The translations under genes were made by a program, and so were the position numbers. A DNA stretch of 64,000 nucleotides from Spirochaetales bacterium. Lineage in GTDB: Bacteria > Spirochaetota > Spirochaetia > UBA9216. The first letter of the stretch is position 1; every line of letters begins with the position of its first letter. Below, one piece after another: positions 16,172-25,431 of this stretch. The notes under the pieces are model-generated. The model made no database searches and had not been told where the DNA came from. It was given only the letters and a program-made list of their open reading frames with translations. The stretch is from positions 62,001 through 126,000 of the forward strand of contig JAEKNX010000009.1 in the NCBI GenBank assembly GCA_016839055.1, read 5' to 3'.

Positions 16172-18174
16172 AGACTAATTCTCCCCTTCAAGGCCCATTC
16201 AAATCCGGGTATCGGATAGCCCAGCCTGTCAATATACACCTGATTCGTAAAATTTTCGGCTGTTGCCGACAGGCGGAATGTTTCGTTTATATCATAATTC
16301 ACCGCCGCCGAAAAAATCAGCGCCTGATCCAGATACTTGGTATTTGAATTATTCGTATACCTCTGCCCCAGATAGGAAGCATCTATATTAAAACTAAGCA
16401 GCTCTACAATTGTCACAAGAAGGCCTGCCCGTCCGGAATGCTCGGGACGGTATGCCAACTGCCGGCCGTAATTTACCGAACTCTCGTCCCAGTCTACTAT
16501 CTTAAGCCAGGAGTAAACCGCGCTAACTTCAATATCAATTAGATCAAAAACATTCCGAGAGGAAAAAACACAAGACAATTCGGCTCCGCCGCTTAGGACG
16601 CTGCCGATATTCTTAGGCCGCCAGATACCGCCGGCCGACGGCATCCACTGAATAAGGTCTTCCGCTGTGCTTATAAAGCCCACCGCCTCCAGATGCAGCT
16701 CGGGCTCAGGAAAGCTCAAATACACTCCGGCGTCGCAGCCGAGGCTGCGCTCCGGTTTCAGGTCGGGGTTTCCCGAAGCAAGTGCTCCGGAAGGCCAGAA
16801 GAGATCCTGGAAAGACGGATTCTTATAGGCGGTTCCTATATTTGTCTTGAGATAAAGAGGGCCCTCCTCAATCTCATCCCTGAAGGGCGAGTAGCCTATA
16901 GCCGCCGACCAGGAGAGTGCTCCGTCGATTACAGGCTCAAGCCCCGCATAACTACTATAGCTCCAGTCAAGTCCGGCCGCGGGAGTAAAATCAAGCCTTC
17001 CCCACTCCATATTAAACGCAGCCCGGAGATCTGCCGAGTGCTGATCGGCTGTTCCGTCGACAGCCGAACCGGTGCTGTCGGTCAGGGCTGTTGAATCCAG
17101 CTTGTTCCAGCCGTATCCGCCGGAGACTGTAAGCTCAATAATTCCATCGGCTGAATCCCAGCTGTTTTTCCAGTCCGCACTACAGTCAAGACCCAGTACG
17201 CTGTTGCTGTCGTCTATATTGTCATCGGGGTTCGTATACCGGCTGTAGTTGCCAGAAATACCGGAATCAAGGGCAAAGGCTCCAGCCTCTCCGGTTTCGG
17301 TACTGAGAGCCAGTCCGACCTTATAACCTGCGTCTTCCGCCCTGGCCTCAGGAGTAAGGAATTCCATAATCCCCGGCGTTCCCCGCTCCGATGACTTGCA
17401 GCTTCCGGAAACCGACAGCTCAGACTCACCCGGCTTCCAACGGGCACCGCCTGAGAAATTGACGCTCCATCCGTCATTGTTTTCTCTTTCCTGTTCAGCC
17501 TCTCCGGCCGTATAGGCGTAGCTTCCGCCGGTATATATTCCTCCACCCGATAATTTCCCGCTTATTCCGGCATCCTCGGAGATTGGACCGGAAACCTCGG
17601 CAGCGGCCATATGCGTATTAAATGATGCGTATCCATACTCGAGTTCGGCAGCTACATTTTCCGATGTATTCTTCACGGTAATGATATTAATCACTCCGCT
17701 GAAAGCGCCTTCCCCGTACACAGCAGCTCCGGCTCCCCGGATGACCTCGATTCGCTCAATATTCTGAACCGGGATTCTGCTTAGATCAGAACTCCCGCTC
17801 CAGAGCGACTCGGCAGGCTTCCCGTCGATGAGAACCAGGACATGATCTGAGGCTCCCCCCCTTATACTGACCGACTGAGGTTCGAGAATCCCTCCCTGCC
17901 TTGATACAACGACGCCGGGGGCTCTCTCGATGACATCGGCGACATTGCGCGCTCCGGAGGCTTCTATTGCGCTCTTATCAAAAACAGTTACCTGACCCGG
18001 CCTGATTACAGGGTCATCGGTTATCAGAGAGTCCTCAATAATGATGTCCTCCGCCTCGAATACAAACACATCATCAAGGATGACAGGCTCTTCAGTCTCC
18101 TGAGCAAAACCCGCAGAGACAAAAAGAAGAATGAGAGATAGACAGACGATAATCTTAGTTTGAAGGTTCAACAT
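16168..18174 (-). CDS. btuB: TonB-dependent outer-membrane cobalamin receptor (BtuB-like)
   Basis: A 668-residue receptor. Signal peptide (IIVCLSLILLFVSAGFAQ), then a plug domain of ~130 residues with GARNVADVIERAPGV, VSIRGGASDHVLVLIDGKP and IERIEVIRGAGAAVYG, followed by a beta-barrel ending in an aromatic-rich strand whose last residues are GRISL. The TonB box is probably near residue 25-45 but not clear. The size and short plug are like BtuB. ATG 18174 is preferred over 18204 because it sits just before the signal peptide. It overlaps the upstream lipoprotein gene by 20 bases. Energy would come from TonB-ExbBD encoded elsewhere. Confidence 0.88.
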   Translation of the reverse strand: MLNLQTKIIVCLSLILLFVSAGFAQETEEPVILDDVFVFEAEDIIIEDSLITDDPVIRPGQVTVFDKSAIEASGARNVADVIERAPGVVVSRQGGILEPQSVSIRGGASDHVLVLIDGKPAESLWSGSSDLSRIPVQNIERIEVIRGAGAAVYGEGAFSGVINIITVKNTSENVAAELEYGYASFNTHMAAAEVSGPISEDAGISGKLSGGGIYTGGSYAYTAGEAEQERENNDGWSVNFSGGARWKPGESELSVSGSCKSSERGTPGIMEFLTPEARAEDAGYKVGLALSTETGEAGAFALDSGISGNYSRYTNPDDNIDDSNSVLGLDCSADWKNSWDSADGIIELTVSGGYGWNKLDSTALTDSTGSAVDGTADQHSADLRAAFNMEWGRLDFTPAAGLDWSYSSYAGLEPVIDGALSWSAAIGYSPFRDEIEEGPLYLKTNIGTAYKNPSFQDLFWPSGALASGNPDLKPERSLGCDAGVYLSFPEPELHLEAVGFISTAEDLIQWMPSAGGIWRPKNIGSVLSGGAELSCVFSSRNVFDLIDIEVSAVYSWLKIVDWDESSVNYGRQLAYRPEHSGRAGLLVTIVELLSFNIDASYLGQRYTNNSNTKYLDQALIFSAAVNYDINETFRLSATAENFTNQVYIDRLGYPIPGFEWALKGRISL

Positions 18175-19123
18175 TAATTCCCATTGCGGACATAATACGG
18201 GCACCGGTCATCCAGTCAGGATTCCAGTCCTGTCCGTCAAGAGCTTCGGGCGCGTCGATTAGTTTCAGGTATTTCATTTTACCGCCGGACGGCCAGGCCT
18301 CTCCGGTTTCAGTATGAATAAAATCAGCAAGATCAAAACGGTCGCCGCCGAGATAAGGGCCGAGATAAGGATCAGAAGGTTCAAAATACCTTGAAATCAT
18401 AACTGCTTTTCCAGATGAAGCTATAACCGGTTCATACCTTCCGCTCGAGGAACCGAGGGATTCCGCCTCAACCTCTTCCCTGAAATTTGCCCAGCTGTGG
18501 TAGTTTCCATGCATTCCGCTGACACTTGCCCAGATATAACCGTCATTGGCCGTAAGAGGAGCTTCATTTGCAGTATAAGTTTCAGTTTTGCATTTATACC
18601 AGTTTAAATTGTCTTCTGATACATAGACATGAGCAAGTTCATTCCAGGAATCATCCGGAACACCGTAGAGGATGTTATGATTGGAAAAGGTAATGAAATC
18701 ATCTCCGCTTCCGTTTATTATAACCCATTTAGGATCGAAACGCCAAACCGCACTTCCGCCGTTTCCGAGAACAGTCATAGCAGTTGTGTTTGAACTATTG
18801 ATGGCCGCCGTGCCTTCAGGAGGTCCGCAGGCTCCGTTTTTTGTGTCGTCAACAGGTTTCCCGTCCGCTCCATAGTAGGGAGATGACGAGTCACGGCGGG
18901 CAATACCGACTAGACCGGGTGTGAACTCAACATTTTCAGTCAGGTAAACATTAGCCGGATAGTCGGAATCTGATGATAGAACATCCTGCCATGGTTTGAT
19001 ATCCTCAGAAGGGCTGTAGGGATTCGCCGGATACGAATCCCCACAGGCTGATAACATAATGAGAATAATAACTGCTGTAAGTGCGATTCCAGGTTTTCCG
19101 GCCTTCTCTCTTCCAGCTGCCAT
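18155..19123 (-). CDS. surface-type lipoprotein of the cobalamin operon
   Basis: A 322-residue lipoprotein with a signal peptide ending in the lipobox ILIMLSACGD. The core pattern, LGNGGSAVWRFDPKWVIING then GSGDDFITFSNH and ELAHVYVSEDNLNWYKC, resembles a family of surface proteins with a jelly-roll-like domain. In that family a D-F-x-V/T-F-E/S-N motif precedes a VSxDGxxW motif, and genes often accompany TonB B12 receptors. The ligand is unknown; B12 capture or receptor assistance is inferred from context. It lies 8 bases after the small lipoprotein gene. Confidence 0.6.
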   Translation of the reverse strand: MAAGREKAGKPGIALTAVIILIMLSACGDSYPANPYSPSEDIKPWQDVLSSDSDYPANVYLTENVEFTPGLVGIARRDSSSPYYGADGKPVDDTKNGACGPPEGTAAINSSNTTAMTVLGNGGSAVWRFDPKWVIINGSGDDFITFSNHNILYGVPDDSWNELAHVYVSEDNLNWYKCKTETYTANEAPLTANDGYIWASVSGMHGNYHSWANFREEVEAESLGSSSGRYEPVIASSGKAVMISRYFEPSDPYLGPYLGGDRFDLADFIHTETGEAWPSGGKMKYLKLIDAPEALDGQDWNPDWMTGARIMSAMGINVEPSN

Positions 19124-19130
19124 TAGACTA

Positions 19131-19628
19131 TTACTCCGCAGTCTTTGTCAGATTGGAATAATAGGTGAAGTTGGTTGCTTCAACAGCCTCAGCCTCAGCC
19201 TCTTCTGCCGTATCAAAGGTCGGAAACCCTTCGGAATGCTCTACAGTGGTTACACCGTCTTCTGTAGCTAATGCCCTCCACCTCAAGACAGTGAAGGTGC
19301 CGACCGATGAGGTTGAACTTTCATGAACAGTTGTTTTAAGGACCATGTAGCCATACTGGCCATCAGCAGGATTCTCGGAGACAATATTATAGCTTCCGTT
19401 TACGAATTTCACTATCTCGCCGCTGTAGTCCCATCCGCCCTCACCTGCCGGGGCTCCGTCAAATTCCCAGGTTGTATTCGTGAAGGTCTTTGTCGTGTAA
19501 CTATCCGCCCAGGTTCCCCATAGGGCGTTGTCCCAGGGAAGTCCCCCCATATTGCAGCCGGCGAATACTGTTAAAAGCAGAACCGATAACAGAAGCGTAA
19601 ATAGAAATTTTTTATTTTTTTTGATCAT
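19131..19628 (-). CDS. small lipoprotein, first gene of the cobalamin operon
   Basis: A 165-residue lipoprotein of no family I recognise. The signal peptide (KKFLFTLLLSVLLLTVFAGC) ends in a clear lipobox. The mature part is rich in Trp, Thr and Tyr with alternating strand-like blocks (LWGTWADSYTTKTF, TWEFDGAPAGEGGWDYSG), like small calycin or lipocalin-like lipoproteins. ATG 19628 has AAGGAG 8 bases ahead; the frame extends to 19703 into the riboswitch expression platform, which I treat as untranslated. As the first gene behind a cobalamin riboswitch it is a candidate new component of B12 capture. Confidence 0.7.
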   Translation of the reverse strand: MIKKNKKFLFTLLLSVLLLTVFAGCNMGGLPWDNALWGTWADSYTTKTFTNTTWEFDGAPAGEGGWDYSGEIVKFVNGSYNIVSENPADGQYGYMVLKTTVHESSTSSVGTFTVLRWRALATEDGVTTVEHSEGFPTFDTAEEAEAEAVEATNFTYYSNLTKTAE

Positions 19629-19731
19629 AGCCTTCTCCTTTTTCAAGGGAAGCCGTTTATGATGCCGTTTATTAGTAAGTAAAAAAGGCATATACCGACT
19701 CATTCCTCGAAGTCCATATTCTTGGTGTTAT

Positions 19732-19871
19732 ACATCAACGTTTCCTGACTTACGGCATATCCGGAGTTCATCGCCTTCCCATTTACCTGGTAAACAGTGG
19801 CATTTAATGAACTATGACCGATCACAGTGGCGGGTCCGCGGAGGAATCTCACCTCGCTTCCATTGAAATGT
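19732..19871 (-). promoter_or_regulatory. cobalamin riboswitch
   Basis: Read on the minus strand, the element holds the conserved aptamer blocks in order: GAGGTGAGATTCC, GCGGACCCGCCACTGTGA, GCCACTG, GGGAAGG and AAGTCAGGAAAC (the B12 box). Outer bases ACAT...CAATG (5') can pair with CGTTG/ATGT (3') to close the structure. It lies about 100 bases upstream of the first lipoprotein gene and is oriented to control the whole leftward operon down to cbiZ. The expression platform is not resolved; an ATGCC/GGCAT pairing around a TTTTTT run at ~19680 is one possible off-switch. Confidence 0.93.
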
Positions 19872-19976
19872 ACAGAATATTTTCACATAGATTCTCTTAA
19901 TAAACAAGGATTATTCGGCGGTGTTTAGGTAATATTTTGTCCTTTTTAAAATGGGAGATGATGCTTCAAAATAGCT

Positions 19977-21800
19977 CTAGCTTTCTACCCGGTTTCGTCC
20001 GCCTTCTTTTGCCCGGTAGAGAGCATCATCAGCTGTCTTGAAGAGCCGGAGCCAGGTACTCCCCCGCTCCGGAACTGCCTCGGATACCCCGGCGCTTACG
20101 GTAACAGATACTGAACATTGGGAATCGAGGTGCTCAATTCCCAGCTCTTCAATCCCCGCCCGGAGCCGCTCGGCAATCAGACAGAGTTCAGCAGACGGAC
20201 AGTTCTGAAATATCGCTACAAACTCTTCTCCGCCGTATCTGGAAATGAAGTCTCCCTTCCTGTTTATCAGTTCCTTGAGTCTTGTAGAAACTTTAACAAG
20301 ACAACTGTCTCCGGATAGATGTCCATACCGGTCGTTATAGAGTTTAAAATAGTCAATATCAATGATTATCATTCCAATCTGGACCTCAGTGATGCTGTTT
20401 CGATCCCAGAGCTTCTGCATATAATCATTCAGATAACGCCGGTTAGCAATAGAGGTAAGCGGGTCAATATAAGACAGATCATAGAGTTTTTCCGTTTCCT
20501 TCTCCATCTCCAAAAAGGCTGTATTGAGCTGATTTATTTTTCTGATATAGTCGGCGGTAACGTGTGCCTGAAGGACGGTCTGATATAAGGTGAAACCGAA
20601 AAAAACGATAGCCGGAGACCAGGCGGGAACCAGCAAAATATTGTCGAGTATTCCGAAGATTATTCCGCAGATCAACAAAAGATATCCCGCAAGATATGCA
20701 AGAACGACAGCATCTTTCTTCCTGACAAAAAGACACACAAGTTTGACTGCAATATATAATGATAAGGCCATATTGTAAATCTCGAAAGGGATGAGAAAAC
20801 GGGTATAAAATGCTCTGTCGGTAACTACAATTAGCAGCCAGATAAGACATGAGAAAATTAGTATCAGCCTGAATATTATTTTAGGAAACAGCTCGCTGAA
20901 GACAAAATAAATATAACAGAAAAAAAAGGAAATCGAAGATATTAAAGCTGTATGGATGAATGCTGACCTCAACGCGGCGCTGAAATCCGGAAAAAGAGTC
21001 ACAAAAATAAGTTCATCCTTACTGCCGATAAACAGCGCCATCAGTAGAAAGGTTAACCCTAGAAAAAAATACGGCGGGTTCGGCCGATGCAAATGAGTCA
21101 GGGCAAAGGCCGCGAGATGATAGATACCGATGATGAGCACCGCTCCCAGGATCAGCGCATCGAGTGCGAGATAACGCTCACGGTATGACTTCAGGCTCTG
21201 ATAATCTCCGAAATGAATCTTCCTGCTGAGCCCTCCTACAACATCTTTCCAGTTTGAAACCTGAATTACCAGATCAACCCATTGTCCGCTAGCCCTGAGG
21301 GGGATTAGAGAGGGAATAGATTCAGCGACAGAATCTTCAGAACTCTTCCCAGGCTTCCCGGCGGTATAAAGAAGCACTCCGTCAGAGTATAGGCTGTAAT
21401 TTTCCAGTACATTCGACATCTTCAGGGCTAATTGCTCCGGCCTATCGGCCGGGAGGAGAATACGGAGAGAGTATACCGCATATCCGCGCCGGTGGGGGCT
21501 CCAGTAGCTCGGCAGATCCATAAACTCCGCGGCCTCCGCCACGGGATAAGAGACGAGATTATCTATTTCAGCAAATTCATCCCAGAAAAAAGCCCATTCC
21601 CCCTTAAGTTCAACAATCTCTCCGCTCAGAGATCCCAGGCTGCGGAGGTCAAGGACGCCCCTCACAGCCGAAATAGTGTCTTCATCATTTCCGCAGCCGC
21701 TCAGCAGCAAAGATGAGAAGAAAATAAAGAGGAGGAGGATCCCTGGCCTCGTGATGCTTAATCCTGATGTTCTGGCCTTTCCAATATAATTAGCTTCCAT
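19977..21800 (-). CDS. membrane diguanylate cyclase with 7TMR-DISM sensor
   Basis: A 607-residue protein that makes cyclic di-GMP. Order: N-terminal signal/lipobox-like segment (LLFIFFSSLLLSGCG), a periplasmic sugar-binding-like beta-sandwich (residues ~45-200, ELKGEWAFFW and SYWSPHRRGYAVYSL), seven membrane segments (~215-415), a short coiled linker, and a GGDEF domain (~445-605). The active site reads GGEEF, which is catalytic in known cyclases, and an RxxD inhibitory site (RKGD) lies five residues before it, so product feedback is expected. The outer domain probably senses a carbohydrate-like ligand. Monocistronic; not part of the B12 operon. Confidence 0.93.
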   Translation of the reverse strand: MEANYIGKARTSGLSITRPGILLLFIFFSSLLLSGCGNDEDTISAVRGVLDLRSLGSLSGEIVELKGEWAFFWDEFAEIDNLVSYPVAEAAEFMDLPSYWSPHRRGYAVYSLRILLPADRPEQLALKMSNVLENYSLYSDGVLLYTAGKPGKSSEDSVAESIPSLIPLRASGQWVDLVIQVSNWKDVVGGLSRKIHFGDYQSLKSYRERYLALDALILGAVLIIGIYHLAAFALTHLHRPNPPYFFLGLTFLLMALFIGSKDELIFVTLFPDFSAALRSAFIHTALISSISFFFCYIYFVFSELFPKIIFRLILIFSCLIWLLIVVTDRAFYTRFLIPFEIYNMALSLYIAVKLVCLFVRKKDAVVLAYLAGYLLLICGIIFGILDNILLVPAWSPAIVFFGFTLYQTVLQAHVTADYIRKINQLNTAFLEMEKETEKLYDLSYIDPLTSIANRRYLNDYMQKLWDRNSITEVQIGMIIIDIDYFKLYNDRYGHLSGDSCLVKVSTRLKELINRKGDFISRYGGEEFVAIFQNCPSAELCLIAERLRAGIEELGIEHLDSQCSVSVTVSAGVSEAVPERGSTWLRLFKTADDALYRAKEGGRNRVES

Positions 21801-21871
21801 AAATTCCGTACCTGATAATACTAAATAATGTTCAATTCCGCAATAAAGATAAATTCCGTCTTGGTCATTTC

Positions 21872-22642
21872 TTACTTAATTGCTAATGTCAACATCCGCT
21901 TTGCCTTATGATCATAGGGGCGGCCGTCCAGCCCTCCGAAAAACCTGACTTCGGAGAAACCGGCTTTGGTCAGCAGCTCTGCCATTTCAACAGCGGAATA
22001 CAGCCGGTGCTTGAACTTTGTCTCATGCAGTATTCCCGGGTTCTCATGGTCGGCGCTGATAAACAGCCAGCGGTTCTCTATATGTGTCCACCCGTCCGTG
22101 ATGCTGTATTCCAGCATGATGCAGTAGCCGTCTCGCTCAAACCATTCGGTCTCCTTAAAATGAAGTGCCGCCGTTTCCTTGCCTATTGTATCAATCAGAA
22201 ATGAGCCGCCCGCCTTGAGAGATCTGCATGTATTACTGCAGAACAGCAAATCATCCTCAGGATCATCAAAATACCCGAAAGAGGAGAAATAATTCATCGC
22301 AAAATCAAAGCCGTCTTCCTGTACATATTCCCTTACATCACGGCGGAGAAAGGTAATATCAAGCTCCTCATCCTTCGCGGACTTTTCAGCCTGCTCGAGA
22401 TAGGGCTCAGTAATATCAATACCGGTGACGTGAAATCCACGCCTGGCAAACTCTAATGAATGCCTGCCCTCACCGCAGCAAAGGTCGAGGATATCCATTT
22501 CATCCTTTAATCCCGCAAGTTTTATTAATCCTGAGACATCTATCCCGGTATCTTCCATCCGATCTGGATCAAACATCAACGGGCGGTACTTAACCCAAAA
22601 ATCCGGATTCTTGAACCAATTCTCATAATCTTCTATCAGCAT
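21872..22642 (-). CDS. class I SAM-dependent methyltransferase
   Basis: A 256-residue soluble enzyme. Motif I appears as ILDLCCGEGRHSLEFARRG, followed by the acidic residue ending strand 2 in VTGIDIT, and motif IV-like FDFAMNYFSSFGYF. It is of the Methyltransf_11/25 type. The substrate is not evident; members act on small molecules or modified nucleosides. Divergent from the DUF493-splB-hflX operon with about 50 bases between starts. Confidence 0.88.
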   Translation of the reverse strand: MLIEDYENWFKNPDFWVKYRPLMFDPDRMEDTGIDVSGLIKLAGLKDEMDILDLCCGEGRHSLEFARRGFHVTGIDITEPYLEQAEKSAKDEELDITFLRRDVREYVQEDGFDFAMNYFSSFGYFDDPEDDLLFCSNTCRSLKAGGSFLIDTIGKETAALHFKETEWFERDGYCIMLEYSITDGWTHIENRWLFISADHENPGILHETKFKHRLYSAVEMAELLTKAGFSEVRFFGGLDGRPYDHKAKRMLTLAIK

Positions 22643-22694
22643 AAAGCCCCTCCCGCTATTGATTTATAAGAGATTTCATGATACTCAGTGGATC

Positions 22695-22970
22695 ATGGAT
22701 TTACAACAGCAAAATCAGCTAATACAGTTCCCCATCTCATTTAATCTGAAGATAATCAGTATTATTCACGATAGCGAGAAATCAGCCTTCTCAAGGTTCG
22801 ATATAATTCTCAATAAGTTAGAAATAATCCATGATGGCTGGAACTATAAACCAAGCAGCGGAGGCAAGTACGCCAGCTACCGTGTTGACGTTACAATTAA
22901 TGATGACAAGACCTTCCGCGCTCTATATTCCGAACTAGGAGCTCTCGAAGGAGTTAAATGCGTAATTTAG
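22695..22970 (+). CDS. DUF493 (YbeD-like) small protein
   Basis: A 91-residue ACT-like fold protein. The pattern IQFPISFNLKII near the start, SSGGKYASYRVDVTI in the middle and LYSELGALEGVKCVI at the end matches DUF493/YbeD. Its biochemical role is unknown. ATG 22695 gives the usual family length; the frame could begin at 22659. Its stop overlaps the SplB-like gene by 13 bases, so the two are translationally coupled. Confidence 0.75.
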   Translation: MDLQQQNQLIQFPISFNLKIISIIHDSEKSAFSRFDIILNKLEIIHDGWNYKPSSGGKYASYRVDVTINDDKTFRALYSELGALEGVKCVI

Positions 22971-24202
22971 CCTTCCTTCCGGATGAAGATTTAGAGTTTA
23001 TCAGCGAGAAAACTTCTGAATACCATCTCAGTTACCAGGACAACAGACAACTCAATATTATTGCCTCGGACCTCCGCCGATGGGATGAAGGAACAATCTC
23101 CCAGATCTGGAAAGATCCTGACAACCCGGCGCTTAAGGGCAAAGACCGTAGAAAAAAGGCCATGGACGAAGTCAAGGCTGTCTGGAACCGGAAAAAAGAA
23201 GAACCTAAAAGCTATAAAGATTTCAAGCCCGAATACAAACCGCAGAACCGGTCTATAAGTTTATCGGAAAAATCTCCTGACAGCCCGGTACTCGGCCGCT
23301 GTCCGGTGGCATCCGAGAAGACAAGGTGCTGCAACCTGCAAACCCTTGACGCGGTAATAAACTGCGGTTTTGACTGCAGCTATTGTTCAATAAGGACCTT
23401 CTATCATACCGATGAAATTCAATTTCATCAGGACCTCAGATTAAAACTGGAAAAGATCTCGAAGGAACTAGATCCATCCAGGCAGTACCACATCGGAACA
23501 GGACAATCTTCCGATTCACTGATGTGGGGGAATAAAAACGGCATGATGGACGACATCTTTGATTTTGCCGAATCAAACCCGAATGTCCTGCTTGAACTCA
23601 AATCAAAATCGGCAAACATCGACGGATTACCGAAGCGGCCCATCCCCAAGAATGTTATTACCAGCTGGAGCCTGAATACTCCGGTGATCATCAAAAACGA
23701 GGAGCATCTGACCTCCCCCCTCGAGGACAGGCTTAAGGCCGCTGATAGTATTGCGGCCAGGGGAGGCCTCATTGCATTCCATTTCCATCCTATTGTCGTC
23801 TACAATGGATGGAAGGAAGACTATGCCGGGGTCTTTGATACGCTTATAAACAGGTTTAACCCTGATGATATAACCCATATCTCGTTCGGAACTCTCACCT
23901 TCATTAAGCCCGTTATTAAAGAGCTGCGAGAGAGGGAACTCAAGAGTAAAATCCTGCAGATGCCGATGGAAGATATTGCCGGAAAGCTGTCCTACCCCTT
24001 CCAGGTTAAGAAGGAGATCTTCAGTTTCGCCTACGAGTCTTTTAAGGAATGGCATGATAAACTGTTTTTCTATCTCTGTATGGAAGACACGAGGCTCTGG
24101 GAAATTGTCTTCGGAAAGGCCTTCAGTTCAAACGAAGAGTTCGAGAATAACATGATAAGCAGCTATTTCAAGAAGGTGGAAAAAAAATGGAACGCGCGGT
24201 AA
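22958..24202 (+). CDS. spore photoproduct lyase-like radical SAM enzyme
   Basis: A 414-residue protein with the radical SAM cysteine triad in NCGFDCSYCSI (CxxxCxxC), the spacing used by spore photoproduct lyase-type enzymes, and family landmarks GRCPVASEKTRCCNLQTL before it and HIGTGQSSDSLMW after it. The latter contains the SAM-binding region. True SplB is for spore DNA repair; here no sporulation gene is visible and the protein is longer than SplB, so it may act on another substrate. Such enzymes generate 5'-deoxyadenosine, the input of the DHAP shunt at 62-64 kb. It overlaps hflX by 16 bases. Confidence 0.8.
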   Translation: MRNLAFLPDEDLEFISEKTSEYHLSYQDNRQLNIIASDLRRWDEGTISQIWKDPDNPALKGKDRRKKAMDEVKAVWNRKKEEPKSYKDFKPEYKPQNRSISLSEKSPDSPVLGRCPVASEKTRCCNLQTLDAVINCGFDCSYCSIRTFYHTDEIQFHQDLRLKLEKISKELDPSRQYHIGTGQSSDSLMWGNKNGMMDDIFDFAESNPNVLLELKSKSANIDGLPKRPIPKNVITSWSLNTPVIIKNEEHLTSPLEDRLKAADSIAARGGLIAFHFHPIVVYNGWKEDYAGVFDTLINRFNPDDITHISFGTLTFIKPVIKELRERELKSKILQMPMEDIAGKLSYPFQVKKEIFSFAYESFKEWHDKLFFYLCMEDTRLWEIVFGKAFSSNEEFENNMISSYFKKVEKKWNAR

Positions 24203-25431
24203 TAATCGGACTCAAAGGGGCAAATGCCCAGACAGCGGAACTTGAGACGCTATCACTCTCTATCGGGATAGAAACAATAAAAACATTTATCGTCCCCCTC
24301 GTGAAACCGAGGGCGGCATGGCTGCTCGGGAAGGGAAAGACCGAAGAGATAATCGAATGGGCAATCGACCAGGAGGCTGATTTAATAATCTTCAACCCCG
24401 CCCTCTCACCATCACAGCAGAGGAACTGGGAGGAAGCCTCAGGGCTCTGTGTTATCGACCGGCATGAGGTTATTCTTGAAATCTTCTCACAGCGGGCGAC
24501 AACCCGGGAGGCAGCCCTTCAGACTGGCCTGGCGCGGATGGAATACTCTCTCCCCCGGCTTACCAGGGCGTGGACCCACCTTTCAAGACAGAGAGGCGGT
24601 ACCCGCGGAACAAGGGGTGAGGGAGAAACTCAGCTTGAAGTCGACCGCCGTATAGTCCTGAAGAAGATTGCCAGAATGAAGCGTGATCTGGAGGAGATTA
24701 AGAAACATCGGCATATCCAGCGGGCAAAGCGGATGAACAAGGGAGTCTCGTCGGCCTGTATCGTAGGCTACACTAATGCCGGCAAATCATCACTTCTCAA
24801 CTGTCTCTGCGGCTCGGACGTCCAGGTGGAAGACAAGCTCTTTGCTACCCTCGATCCCACTACGAGGGTACTAGAACTAAAAAACGGCATGAAACTGACA
24901 CTCACTGATACCGTCGGTTTCATCAGGGATCTACCTCATAAGCTAGTCCAGGCCTTCCATTCAACCCTCGAGGAAGCAGTTCTTGCCGATTTCCTGATTC
25001 ATGTCATAGACGCCTCCGACCCTGATGCCGCGGCGCACTACCAGACTACCCTTGAGACGCTCAAAGAGATTAAAGCATCCGACAAACGAGTTCTGACTGT
25101 TTTTAATAAAATTGACTGCCTCGAGGATGATGAAGCCCATGTTTTCAACATTAAACGGATTCAGTTTGAAGCGCAGACTTCAGTCTTCTGTTCTGTCAAG
25201 ACTGGGGAAGGAATTGAAGAACTGCAATCAGCTATTGAGACAATGCTTCGCGAGGGAAGAGCCGAGACGAAATTCCTATTCCCGCCTGATCAGTATAAGG
25301 CCGTCAGCAGGCTTCACCGTGATTGTGAAATTCTGAAAGAAGACTATGTCGATGAGGGAGTTAGAATAACGGCAGTATGCGCTGAAAATGTTCTACACAG
25401 ATTCTCTGAGTATATCATCGGCCAAGATTAG
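24187..25431 (+). CDS. hflX: ribosome-associated GTPase HflX
   Basis: A 414-residue GTPase that rescues or splits stalled ribosomes. N-terminal HflX domain (residues ~1-180) with ITTREAALQ-type text (SQRATTREAALQTGLARM) and RGGTRGTRGEGETQLE, then a G domain with GYTNAGKSS (G1), DTVGFIRDLP (G3) and FNKID (G4). The C-terminal ~60 residues form the usual extension. Start overlaps the SplB-like gene. Convergent stop overlaps the response-regulator gene by 4 bases. Confidence 0.95.
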   Translation: MERAVIIGLKGANAQTAELETLSLSIGIETIKTFIVPLVKPRAAWLLGKGKTEEIIEWAIDQEADLIIFNPALSPSQQRNWEEASGLCVIDRHEVILEIFSQRATTREAALQTGLARMEYSLPRLTRAWTHLSRQRGGTRGTRGEGETQLEVDRRIVLKKIARMKRDLEEIKKHRHIQRAKRMNKGVSSACIVGYTNAGKSSLLNCLCGSDVQVEDKLFATLDPTTRVLELKNGMKLTLTDTVGFIRDLPHKLVQAFHSTLEEAVLADFLIHVIDASDPDAAAHYQTTLETLKEIKASDKRVLTVFNKIDCLEDDEAHVFNIKRIQFEAQTSVFCSVKTGEGIEELQSAIETMLREGRAETKFLFPPDQYKAVSRLHRDCEILKEDYVDEGVRITAVCAENVLHRFSEYIIGQD

